This document shows, piece by piece, positions 40,356 through 49,452 of a stretch of 64,000 bases of DNA. The position numbers and the translations under genes are program-made. The stretch's first letter is position 1; the number at the start of each line of letters is the position of its first letter. The DNA lies in the NCBI RefSeq assembly GCF_026262505.1, contig NC_067205.1:9858001-9922000 (forward strand), in the 5' to 3' direction. The notes beneath the pieces were generated by a model. It did not search any database. It saw only the letters and a program-made list of their open reading frames with translations, and was not told where the DNA came from. The stretch comes from Trichomonas vaginalis G3 (lineage: Eukaryota; Parabasalia; Trichomonadida; Trichomonadidae).

Positions 40356-41749
40356 GCAATTCTATACCATGCGTAAACTGTCATGTAAGGTGGCATGTAG
40401 TCTTTACTTTGTCCCGTTGTTTGCGTATACCCTGAAACGCGATGTGTATGGTTTCCTCCTCCCTCAGTGTTACTCCAGTAACAATTTATAGCAAACTTAA
40501 CGTTGTCTTTAACATCATATCCTTTACCTTTTGTCATTGCTGACCAATCCCAATATCTATGCTTATGCCAACCTGCTTGAGATGTACTTAAATCTATGTA
40601 GTGACTGTGTGCAGGTAAATTTTCACCTGAAATCGTTTTACTTCCACCTGTTTCCTTTGAAGAGTTTGCACAATACAAAAACCTGTCGACTATTTGAGTC
40701 CAAGTTCCAAAACCAAGTACTACTTCTGGTCTGGTAGAGTTCATTGACGTATAAATAGAGCCTATAGGATATAATGTTTGAAGTATTTCTGTCTTTAATG
40801 TTTGAAGCTCTGTTTTGTCTGCTTTCTTCTCATATAAATCTTGAGCAGTGAATTTAACGTTATTTTCATCCTCCATGACATAAACATTTCTACATCTAAT
40901 GTATTTCATCGTTGTTATGTTTTCATCCGATGTTAAACCTTGTGGAAAGTTAGGAGGTTTAAAATATAATACATCCCCATCAGGTTCTTCAACCGTTCCT
41001 GCAATATTTTCTATAGCAACAGTTGTAAAACTTGTATGTGTATGTCCAACGTCACTTTTCCTGTTTAAGGTTTCTTGTAAGTTTGTAATATTTGCAATGG
41101 TATGTGTATGTCCAACGTCACTTTTCCTGTTTAAGGTTTCTTGTAAGTTTGTAATATTTGCAATGGTATGTGTATGTCCAACGTCACTTTTCCTGTTTAA
41201 GGTTTCTTGTAAGTTTGTAATATTTGCAATGGTATGTGTATGTCCAACGTCACTTTTCCTGTTTAAGGTTTCTTGTAAGTTTGTAATATTTGCAATGGTA
41301 TGTGTATGAGTCTTTTTAGAATATTCGTTTTCAGCTCTTGTCACTTCACTTGACATTTTATTGTCAACATATGTTTTGTCTGCTAGTTCAGGATGAGTAT
41401 GTTCTTTTGTTGCATAAGCTTTGTCAGCTCTTTCTTCTTCTTTTGCTATTGCATCGTCTACATATGTTTTGTCTGCTTTGTTGTCAACATCTGCTTTCAA
41501 AAGAAGTTCATTTATAGGTTTCTCGTTTAAAGTTCCTTTTGTTGGATTTATACAGACAGTATTGTTCTTCTTGTCTTGAAACAGAAACTCATCTGTCATT
41601 GGGTTTAATGTCAGTTTTAAGTTTCCTTCTTTCAATGACTCAGATATCTTAGAATAGTTTGAAAAGTTTGTTGTGTTCTTATTTAGAGCTTGTATAATGA
41701 GTTGTCGGTTGTGTTGTATTTCTCTCATAGACGCTGTTTCATTTGACAT
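40352..41749 (-). CDS. phage-tail-fibre-like protein with baseplate C-terminal domain
   Basis: 465 residues, MSNETASMREIQHNRQLIIQ. N-terminal attachment region to about 90. Coiled segments of the KADKTYVDD type lie at about 90-140. Four 22-residue units (66-bp DNA repeats) with GHTHTIANITNLQE occupy about 144-235. The C-terminal 139 residues (327-465) begin YPIGSIYTSMNSTRPE and contain FGTWTQIVDRFLYCANSSKE, LPAHSH, GGNHTHRVSGYTQTT and MPPYMTVYAWYRIA, matching the Gp10-type phage baseplate/tail-collar C-terminal domain. HxH motifs in phage fibres bind metal. It is probably a trimeric vertex fibre for host attachment. It appears whole. Confidence 0.85.
   Translation of the reverse strand: MSNETASMREIQHNRQLIIQALNKNTTNFSNYSKISESLKEGNLKLTLNPMTDEFLFQDKKNNTVCINPTKGTLNEKPINELLLKADVDNKADKTYVDDAIAKEEERADKAYATKEHTHPELADKTYVDNKMSSEVTRAENEYSKKTHTHTIANITNLQETLNRKSDVGHTHTIANITNLQETLNRKSDVGHTHTIANITNLQETLNRKSDVGHTHTIANITNLQETLNRKSDVGHTHTSFTTVAIENIAGTVEEPDGDVLYFKPPNFPQGLTSDENITTMKYIRCRNVYVMEDENNVKFTAQDLYEKKADKTELQTLKTEILQTLYPIGSIYTSMNSTRPEVVLGFGTWTQIVDRFLYCANSSKETGGSKTISGENLPAHSHYIDLSTSQAGWHKHRYWDWSAMTKGKGYDVKDNVKFAINCYWSNTEGGGNHTHRVSGYTQTTGQSKDYMPPYMTVYAWYRIA
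41037..41305. repeat. 66-bp in-frame tandem repeat in the fibre gene
   Basis: CAATGGTATGTGTATG words recur exactly 66 bp apart (41095, 41161 and on), giving four nearly identical units of 22 codons. The near identity at DNA level suggests recent expansion or homogenisation. Polinton II has three units, and Polinton IV has none of this type in the same place. Confidence 0.9.
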
Positions 41750-41767
41750 TTTTATTATAGATAAAAT
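41750..41767. promoter_or_regulatory. 18-bp bidirectional start region (fibre / mosaic protein)
   Basis: TTTTATTATAGATAAAAT lies between the ATG at 41749 (minus, fibre) and the ATG at 41768 (plus). Compare 17716-17733 and 54431-54448. Confidence 0.65.
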
Positions 41768-42616
41768 ATGCTTTCAATAGAAAAAGAAAATTCTAGAGTT
41801 GCTACAACTAAACCATTAGATGAACTTTTTACTAATGTCGGTCAAAAGTTTGAGACAGAGACCGTAAAGCATGAAGGCTATCGTTTTGACTACCCGTTAA
41901 GATGGTTAAGAGACCCATCCGTCACAAAAGCTATTGGCTTTCGTAGAATGAAGTTCATTTCAGAAGCCATACATGGTTTCCCATTTACAGTCGGTTTTGA
42001 AGTTCGATACTATAACAAAGAAAAACGTATGTATGAGAAATTTGAACAGGGAAAACTTTTACAAGTGAATTTGCTTGTAAACTTAGAAACAACTCTTCAA
42101 GCTTTTCAAGAAAAAATAAACGATATCTATATCGAATATGCAAAGCAGTATAACATTGACGAAGGAGAATACCATCTCGATATTATTTATGACAGGAAAA
42201 ATGCAACTGTTAAAATCAATAGAATAGAAGACCTTGGAGAAAACGTTTATATTTCTACAAAATATAACAACTTGGCATGGTATAGATTTATGAGGATGTT
42301 AAATCAGCCTGCAGCATATCCAGTACACCCAGACTTTTATGAAGTCGAAAACCCTAATGGAACATATGAAAATGTTTTCGACCCAGCTGCTATTATTGTT
42401 CATGCTTCATTTTCTGGCGCCCAAAACTCTTTCTTATGCTTGGCAAATGACTTTTACGAAAAACCTACAAAGTTATACGAACCACCAAGTGGAAGTATTT
42501 CAGACTTTCAAGTATGGTTTACTACAGATGGAAGAAAAAGAATAATTCCATTATACCATGCGTTTTACTTAGAACTTAGTTTCATATACAACTACTATCG
42601 AACGGTAAAAATATAA
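41768..42616 (+). CDS. 282-residue mosaic protein paired with the fibre gene
   Basis: MLSIEKENSRVATTKPLDEL. The conserved N-terminal third contains RFDYPLRWLRDPSVTKAIGF. The middle (about residues 72-190) is variable between copies. The conserved C-terminal third has HASFSGAQNSFLCLANDFYE, SISDFQVWFTTDGRKRIIPL and FYLELSFIYNY. The final strand pattern (F-x-V-W-x-T-x-x-G then LELSF) is like the last strands of jelly-roll minor capsid proteins. Always divergent from the fibre gene, so a fibre base or receptor-binding partner is likely. It appears whole. Confidence 0.65.
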   Translation: MLSIEKENSRVATTKPLDELFTNVGQKFETETVKHEGYRFDYPLRWLRDPSVTKAIGFRRMKFISEAIHGFPFTVGFEVRYYNKEKRMYEKFEQGKLLQVNLLVNLETTLQAFQEKINDIYIEYAKQYNIDEGEYHLDIIYDRKNATVKINRIEDLGENVYISTKYNNLAWYRFMRMLNQPAAYPVHPDFYEVENPNGTYENVFDPAAIIVHASFSGAQNSFLCLANDFYEKPTKLYEPPSGSISDFQVWFTTDGRKRIIPLYHAFYLELSFIYNYYRTVKI

Positions 42617-42620
42617 TTTT

Positions 42621-43241
42621 TTAATACGGTTGAGGTGTTGGATTTGGTTGCCAACTAGACTGTGGTGCAGGTTCAGGCTGTTGTATAACAGGAGCTTGTT
42701 CTTCTGGTTCAGGGTCTTTAGGTATAATACCAACGAACTGACCTACTCTTTTACCAATATTTTTGACTCCGTTCCAAATTCCTCTTCCGACAGTTTTTAT
42801 TCCATTCCATATACCTCTTCCAACTTCGAAAGAAGTTTCCAATACTACTGAAGAAACCCATTTTACTATATGTAAAAATCTAATGTCCCCTAGTCTCTTA
42901 CGTTTCCTGTTGAGTTCCATAGCATTCTTTAACTGGAGCTCATACATTCTGTTTCTCCTCTGGTAGAAAACATATTCTGGGTCAACTCCTGTGTTCGCGT
43001 CATCTGCATAAAGTTGTTTATATCCCACTTCAGGGTTTGTATAAAACTCTTTCCATCTCATATTTGCATACCATGGTGGCAAACCTAACGCAGCGTCATT
43101 TGACATGGCAGTTTGCATTTGTACATCTGTTGGCACTTGACCATAGTTTGCCATTGCAGTTTGTATTCTAACTTCATTTGGAATATTCTCTGGGTTTGGT
43201 TGTCCAGGTTGCTGTGCATTCGCTAAGTTCTGTGCGTCCAT
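42621..43241 (-). other. region of the two small virion-type genes (GRGIWNG and 120-residue), altered copy
   Basis: Covers the counterparts of 16240-16602 and 16621-16863 in the same order, with MDAQNLANAQQPGQPNPENI at the upstream end and GRGIWNGIKTVGRGIWNG and the EPEEQAP tail at the other. The copy differs from the two intact-looking ones and is treated as altered. It ends 4 bases from the convergent mosaic gene. Confidence 0.6.
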
Positions 43242-43264
43242 TTAATATTAGATAAAAATATCTC

Positions 43265-43396
43265 TTACGAGTACATATGCTGAACATTTGCAGGCATTGG
43301 TTCATCTTCATATTCTCTGTACTTTTCTGCCACGTCAAAGAAATAAATGACACAATGGAAAAAACCTAAAACAAGTAGTCCTATTTCAAACCACAT
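43265..43396 (-). CDS. 43-residue membrane microprotein (Polinton III)
   Basis: Same frame and length as 16085-16216, beginning MWFEIGLLVLGFFHCVIYFF and overlapping the methyltransferase 3' end in another frame. The reading frame is conserved although the neighbouring methyltransferase copy is broken. Confidence 0.6.
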   Translation of the reverse strand: MWFEIGLLVLGFFHCVIYFFDVAEKYREYEDEPMPANVQHMYS

Positions 43397-44198
43397 TTAC
43401 TTACTAATAAAATTTCTTTGTTATGACACTTTCTCCGGTTTATAGGACCTCTCTCATATTCTATCTTGTCATATCTAAACTCATAGTCATGTATGTCCTC
43501 TAACCATCTCATAACGGTTTCCAAACCACTTTTATCGGATGTAAAGTAAAAGCATGGACAGTTATGTAAAACGTCTAAAGTTTCTAAAGAGTCTCTCAAA
43601 GTCCAGTCTACTTGGTATTGAAAATCCCATGTGTTATAGAACGGCGGGTCCACTATAAAGAAAACATTTTCCTTGTCTTTATATTTTTCATACAACTCTG
43701 TCCAATGACATCTCACAAACTCTATACCCTCAATATATTTTTCTATGTCCTCTTTGAAAACATTTGTATAGTTAAGATATAAAACGTTTGACATAAGTGT
43801 TTCAATGTCATGAACTCTATAGAACCACTATATAATAGTCTAGCAGATATACTATCCCAGTCTATATATTCTGCTTTTTTCAAAACCTCTCTCACAATAT
43901 TTTTCTTATCTAATGGTATACGTTCCATCTTACCTATAGGTATCTTTTCTTTTAACGCTTTCAATATATTGTTTGTGTCTGGTATATGTTTGAGACGGTC
44001 CATATAGTTGTCGAAGTCATTGCATATAATCTTTGAGTCTGGGAATATTGTATGGCACAAATGGGATATATAGAAACCTCCACCGAACAAATCTACAAAT
44101 GTTAGACCATTCGGTAGTTTCTTAAGTTCTCTCAATATAATATCTTTACATTTACTCTTATTTCCAAAGAACGGTAACGGTGGTTTTGTAAAATTCAT
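43384..44198 (-). pseudogene. Dam-type methyltransferase, broken copy in Polinton III
   Basis: Motifs PFFGNK, DLFGGGFYI and VDPPFYNT are all recognisable. Closely related to the whole copy at 15282-16100. Broken. It has the same double TCACTTTT box upstream on the minus strand, then the terminal hairpin at 44331-44362. Confidence 0.75.
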
Positions 44199-44330
44199 TT
44201 ATATATAATAATAAAAATGTTTTTTCCTGAAAAGTGACAGAAAAGTGACAAAACATGAAAACATATATAATTTGTGAAAAGCTCCTGGAAGCCCTCCGAA
44301 TAAAAACTTCATTTATACTAAACATCTTCA

Positions 44331-44362
44331 GGGCTAGAGGGCACGAAGTGCCTGGAAGCCCC
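44331..44362 (-). repeat. Polinton III right terminal GC hairpin and A-tract
   Basis: Minus-strand reading: A-tract (T at 44369-44388), GGTAGT, GGGGCTTCCA, GGCACTTCGTGCC, CTCTAGCCC, CTGAAGATGTTTAGTA. A related half-hairpin, GGGCTTCCAGGAGCTTTTC, follows at about 44276-44296. Confidence 0.85.
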
Positions 44363-44388
44363 ACTACCTTTTTTTTTTTTTTTTTTTT

Positions 44389-44640
44389 CTATTGAATTCC
44401 AATTTTCCAATATGAAATGCTTTAGGTTTTTCTAAATCGGCCGGTTTTACATCTAAGATGTTATGAATACATGGAATATGAACACCATATAGTTTATAAA
44501 CATTTTCCATGTTGCAGTTGCATTTACAATGCTGTTCGACTTTATTTTTAATTGCCGAAATTTTCAATTTTCTATAAAGTTTCATTACATTATCATTTTT
44601 TGGATTATGTTTGAGTGGCTTTAGATGTATGAGTAGTTTT
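44389..44640 (-). pseudogene. MULE-like transposase C-terminal fragment with SWIM finger
   Basis: The minus-strand frame contains CKCNCNMENVYKLYGVHIPC followed by IHNILDV. C-x-C, about 14 residues, then C-x-H is the SWIM zinc finger found at the C terminus of Mutator-like transposases. The frame then runs through KAFHIGKLEFNR into the Polinton III A-tract. The N-terminal part is absent. It is a plain DNA-transposon relic or a host SWIM protein fragment. Confidence 0.5.
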
Positions 44641-44669
44641 CAATGTCAGTGTGGATCAAGATGTCTGGG

Positions 44670-45300
44670 AATAAAAGTAAGTCGTAGGTTAATATAAGTT
44701 TGATATTAATGTAAGTATGACTTAAAATGTAAGTCTCGGACGAAAGTAAGTCTGACTTGAAATGTAAGTCTCGGACGAAAGTAAGTATGACTTGAAATGT
44801 AAGTCTCGGACGAAAGTAAGTCTGACTTGAAATGTAAGTCTCGGACGAAAGTAAGTCTGAGTTGAAATGTAAGTCTCGGACGAAAGTAAGTCTTGGAAGA
44901 AAGTAAGTATGACTTGAAATGTAAGTCTCGGACGAAAGTAAGTCTGACTTGAAATGTAAGTCTGACGAAAGTAAGTCTGGAGAAAGTAAGTATGACTTGA
45001 AATGTAAGTCTCGGACGAAAGTAAGTCTGACTTGAAATGTAAGTCTCGGACGAAAGTAAGTATGACTTGAAATTTAAGTCTCGGACGAAAGTAAGTATGA
45101 CTTGAAATGTAAGTCTCGGACGAAAGTAAGTCTGACTTGAAATGTAAGTCTCGGACGAAAGTAAGTCTGACTTGAAATGTAAGTCTGACTTGAAATGTAA
45201 GTCTCGGACGAAAGTAAGTCTGACTTGAAATGTAAGTTTCGGACGAAAGTAAGTCTGACTTGAAATGGAAGTCTGATTCTAAATGTAAGTTCTAGACTAA
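44670..45300. repeat. 35-bp tandem repeat (satellite-like), about 17 units
   Basis: Unit GACTTGAAATGTAAGTCTCG, GACGAAAGTAAGTCT. TCGGACGAAA recurs 35 bp apart (for example 44771 and 44806). Some units are shortened. The edges decay into degenerate copies (GTAAGTCTGATTCTAAAT) to about 45480. It is non-coding host DNA unlike the Polinton repeats. Confidence 0.9.
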
Positions 45301-47612
45301 AGTAAGTCTGATTCTAAATATAAGTCTGATATTAAGATAAGTTTGTAACTAAAATTAAGTCTTATTCCAAAAGCAAATTTAATTGTATAATAAGTCTGGA
45401 TCTAGAGTAAGCCTTAGTCTACAGCTATTCTGTGTCAAAAATAAGTCACGAACCATAGTAAGTTTCGGACTAGAGTATGTCTGTAATTCGAATCATTCAT
45501 ATTCTTCAATTATCCCGCCAAAAAAATTATCGTCTTTTTATCATACCATAGTTTTTATCAATCTCGTTCTACTAAAAAACCTTTATATTGGTGATTTCTT
45601 TGTTAAACCCGTATTTTTTCATGTGAATCTTATTGTATAAACTCTAAAAGTTCAATTTCCGGTCGAAAAAAACTTGAAAACAATTTGTATTCGACGAGTT
45701 AAAGAGCTCTATTTATTCTAAATTTTCCAAAAAAAATTAGATTTCGTTTTTTCGCTTCAAAAAATGTTGTTTTAAGTTTTAAAATTTGTAATTCAAAATT
45801 TTTTTGGAAAGATTTACGATTTTTTAATACTGCGAATGAGTTTTATTTTACATACTCTATTGATAAATCATATTTTTGTCGAGATATAACTTTTTTTTAA
45901 AAAAATTATATGCAAAGAGTGTTATAGAATTCTAGAAGGTATAGTGCATAATTTGAAGTATACTATCAAATAAAGAAATTTTACAGTTTTTTAGTTTTAT
46001 TTAGATGTACGTTATTTTAGATGGCTTCGTCGAAAACAAAGCATGTCTGTTAAGTTTATTCTTAACATGGTAAATAAAATGGCAACGAAGCCCAGTGTAC
46101 TGCGTCTTATGCCGTAGTTTTTGTTATCTTCATACTCAAATACAACAAATACAAATAGATTTATTACGAAAAAACGTATAAAACAAATGATATATTTATT
46201 TCTAGACAAGTTGACGAACATGTAGCGCAACTGTATCGCTTTAGAGAACAGTTCTTCCAACACCTACTCATTCAGTGAAAGATTTAAGAAGAACTCTTAC
46301 TCGACCTTAACTACCTACGCTTTGCTTGAACAATTCCCAACGAGGTTACTATAAGGTTGCAAGTCTTGTCAAAATGTAGTATGCAATACGTTGGGGAAAA
46401 ATAGATATATACGAACAAACTACTACAGTCTAGCAACTAGTCTTTAAGTGTAATGTATTTTTGCTACAAAGAGCTCATAACGAAGTCAAATTTTGCAATT
46501 TGATGTCAAAACTAGCTAGTTGTTGAATCAAATAGCGTTGTGACTTTGTATACATCACGATCTTGTGGTATCAGAGCTGTACTGCTGCAGACTAATTCAA
46601 CTAAACATGAGCAAGATTGGGATTTCTATTCTCTGGGGTGCGAGGCTCGTCCAAAGTTCAAGCAGCTACAGTGTTTTGGATCACCTAAAGAACTTTGGGA
46701 ATTCAGTTATTACGTAAATTTCTCAAGATGAACTTGAGAGCAGCGCAGTTATAACGAAAGTCTCTGATGAAAGGCAATGATTTCTTTCATGAATGATCTA
46801 ACGTTAGCTTGAAATCAGGAAAAGAGACTATTGATGACTTACTTTCCATCGATGGTGCACAACAGCAGGGAGGGGATTGGTGGGTTTGGGGAAATTCGCT
46901 GAGGCACTAGTGTCCGGATTGTTCGTCAAATAGGTTTCCTTTCCTATAAAGAAATGACACTTTTTTGGCGGCTTATTGACTCAGAAAAATTTGAGAGTTA
47001 ACGAATAATTTTGGCGCCAAAAATAATTTCTCTTAATTTATTAAATTTAATATACGCACATCCATAAGTTATGCTATTTTTTCTATTTATTTTGTTCTAA
47101 AATTCTAAATATTTTTTTTTCATAACATAAAATATGATGTCTAGTCTCATTTACATAACAACATGCCTTAGAATAGGTTTTTTATTCTTTTTGTCACTTT
47201 AAATTAAGAATAAAAAGATAATTTAAATTGAATATTTGCGATTATTCTCACTAATGCTGCTTCCTCTTTTATTAGGTAGACAACAAAAAGTTAGCCTTGG
47301 ACTCCCATATCAGATTTTTGATTGGTTGCGTATATAATGAGCTGGGATTGATAGACGAAAACCCAGTGAGAAAATTTTTGACGCCATATTCTAAAGTCAT
47401 TGGTTTCTCCATGAGTTTATCTAATCGCTTACTTTATATAAAAATGATTACCCCGTGATCTAAATACTCTTACTGGCCATGCTGAAAGATAATTTTCAAG
47501 TCAGAACATGAAAAATCCGGAAAATTTTACGGTAATATTTGTGTATGCACTATAAGCAGTATAATGCATGATAAAGTAGTGAGAAAATTTTGAATATTTC
47601 TAAATTGAAATG
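45301..47612. other. host intergenic region, no gene seen
   Basis: About 2.3 kb of AT-rich sequence with degenerate ends of the 35-bp repeat at the start. Short open frames (for example near 46012-46263 and 46540-46731) have no motif, no Inr box at the right distance and no homologue elsewhere in the window. Composition around 46300-46900 is less AT-rich and could be an old, unrecognisable insertion. Confidence 0.5.
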
Positions 47613-47620
47613 TCACTTTT
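47613..47620 (+). promoter_or_regulatory. Inr box of the kinase gene
   Basis: TCACTTTT, matching the T. vaginalis initiator TCA(+1)YT(T/A). The predicted start at 47615 gives an 18-base leader before the ATG at 47633, typical of the very short trichomonad 5' untranslated regions. Confidence 0.75.
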
Positions 47621-47632
47621 CCCACATTCTGA

Positions 47633-49006
47633 ATGACAAATACTGAACCACCTGAATCCAAAGAACAACAAACTATGTCAGGTTGGCTCGAACGTAAGTT
47701 TATTTTAGGTTTTTGGAGCAAAAGATTTTGTAAACTTGAAGATAATAGGATTGAGATATGGAAAGATGAAGAATGCAAAAAAATAGATTCTGAAATGGAA
47801 ATTACCCAGCAAACTACAATTGAAATCCTTGATGATGATAAAGAATTCAGATTCGTTGTCGAGACACCAGATGTTGATACTTATCAACTAAAAGCTGCAT
47901 CTAAAGACGAGCTAATGAAATGGATTTTAGCCCTTCGTAGTATAACTTTTTCCAACAATGATCTGACAATGGAAAACTTCAAAATCCTGTCGGTCATCGG
48001 AAGAGGATTCTACGGAAAAGTTATGCTCGTTTCAAAAATATCCAATAATGAAATATTTGCAATCAAATCTATCCACAAATCAAGATTAATTCAATCGGAT
48101 AAAGTCCATACAGTCATCGCAGAACGTAATATCTTATCAAAAGCCGCTCATCCGTTTATCATCTCTTTGAAATTCGCCTTCCAAACTCCATCGAAATTTT
48201 ATCTTGGCCTCGAATACGCTCCTGGAGGGGAATTGTTTTTCCACATGCAGAAACGTGGTGCATTCCCTCTAGAAGACCTAAAAATCTATTTGGCAGAAAT
48301 TGCTTTGGCTTTAAATCATCTTCACTCAATCGGAGTTGTTTATAGAGATTTGAAGCCAGAGAATGTTTTGTTGAGCGCTCAAGGACATATTAAGCTTACA
48401 GATTTCGGATTGGCAAAAGATCTTTACAATGAAGAGCTGACATCGACATTTTGCGGTACTTCGGAGTATTTGGCACCAGAAATAATTCGTCATGAGAAAT
48501 ACGGCATAGAAGTTGACTGGTGGTCACTTGGTATTTTAACTTACGAATTATTGTTCAATAAGACACCATTTTGCCATCCGAACAAGTCAAGATTATTCCA
48601 GAATATCCTAGAAAAGGAAGTTCAATACCCTGCCGGTGTTCAAACCTCAATTATAGAGTTCATCAACGGATTACTTCAAAAAGATAAGAGAAAGAGGTTG
48701 ACATTCAAGCAAATGCAGAACTTGGAGTTCTTTAAAGGCCTCAATTTCAACGATGTCCTTGCATTGAAAGTTCAACCTTCGTTTATTCCGAAATGCGACA
48801 ATCAAGGTGTTCCATCGAACTTCGATACCGAATTCACTACCGAACAGCCGGCCGATTCATTTGTAATGCCAGTTTACGGATCTGCAGAAAAATATCCTGG
48901 ATTTTCGTACATGGAACCAGAAGGTCTTCAGAGCTCTATGCCCAAAGATTTTGCTGATTTAGACTTGAAGGATTCAGAGCCTCATGATTCAAATGAAACC
49001 AACTAA
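47633..49006 (+). CDS. AGC-family Ser/Thr protein kinase with N-terminal PH domain (Akt/PKB-like)
   Basis: 457 residues. PH domain about 14-104 (SGWLERKFILGFWSKRFCKL, ending in a KDELMKWILAL helix). Kinase domain about 116-368: Gly loop GRGFYGKV (123-130), Lys145, Glu164, YRDLKPEN (237-244, catalytic Asp239), DFG 257-259, T-loop TSTFCGT (270-276, likely phosphorylated at Thr272), APE 281-283, DWWSLG. C-terminal AGC tail: NFDTEFT near 396-402 and hydrophobic motif YPGFSY (421-426, Ser425). Phosphoinositide-linked membrane signalling is expected. Start fixed by the Inr box. Intact host gene. Confidence 0.92.
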   Translation: MTNTEPPESKEQQTMSGWLERKFILGFWSKRFCKLEDNRIEIWKDEECKKIDSEMEITQQTTIEILDDDKEFRFVVETPDVDTYQLKAASKDELMKWILALRSITFSNNDLTMENFKILSVIGRGFYGKVMLVSKISNNEIFAIKSIHKSRLIQSDKVHTVIAERNILSKAAHPFIISLKFAFQTPSKFYLGLEYAPGGELFFHMQKRGAFPLEDLKIYLAEIALALNHLHSIGVVYRDLKPENVLLSAQGHIKLTDFGLAKDLYNEELTSTFCGTSEYLAPEIIRHEKYGIEVDWWSLGILTYELLFNKTPFCHPNKSRLFQNILEKEVQYPAGVQTSIIEFINGLLQKDKRKRLTFKQMQNLEFFKGLNFNDVLALKVQPSFIPKCDNQGVPSNFDTEFTTEQPADSFVMPVYGSAEKYPGFSYMEPEGLQSSMPKDFADLDLKDSEPHDSNETN

Positions 49007-49452
49007 TAACTATTTTGTTTATCTTATTTTTATTTACCATTATGTTTAAACGCTTTTATATTTCTGTTTTATCTAATCGATCATGACTTTTACCTATAAA
49101 TTGAATTCAACTCAAAATTATCCGTTGATATTAAGCATGAGATCTAAATAACTCTGAAATATTTTGACTTTATATAATAAATTTATTACCAATAATGACA
49201 TTTCAGATAAACCAAGAAATTATGACCGAATTATTTGAGCAACTACAGGATTTTATCAGTTAATATGAGTTTAAATCTTGGAATAATGAGCATGTTTACA
49301 TATAAAAAACTCTAATTCTTGATTTTCATCAGTATTTTTTATTTTATTCGTATAAATTTAAAGATACAATGAAGTAATTAATTAATAATAAAAAGAATAA
49401 ATAAAAGAAGTTTTAATTTAAGATATAAAAGCTAAAGTGAATAAAGATCATC
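49007..49452. other. spacer between convergent host genes
   Basis: AT-rich 3' region shared by the kinase gene (plus) and the transporter gene (minus), with several TAAA words near both stops. It holds no gene. Confidence 0.6.

Larger units (their letters stand above)
19424..44388. mobile_element. Polinton/Maverick III, both termini present
   Basis: About 25 kb. The left terminus has an A-tract at 19424-19450 and a degenerate hairpin; the right terminus has a hairpin at 44331-44362 and a T-tract at 44369-44388. Core genes: integrase, protein-primed PolB, packaging ATPase, major capsid, penton-like protein. Extra genes: SF3 helicase, Dam-type methyltransferase, KilA-N proteins, phage-fibre-like gene. 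Many genes look whole and a few carry breaks. No adenovirus-type protease was recognised. High similarity to Polintons I, II and IV argues for recent spread. Confidence 0.9.

Noticed and set aside
41037-41309. CRISPR-like array
   Set aside because: The repeats have no unique spacers; they are 66-bp in-frame repeats of the fibre gene, and the host is a eukaryote.
46540-46731. Possible host gene or retroelement remnant
   Set aside because: 63 codons, no Inr box at the right distance, no domain motif and no continuation of the frame.
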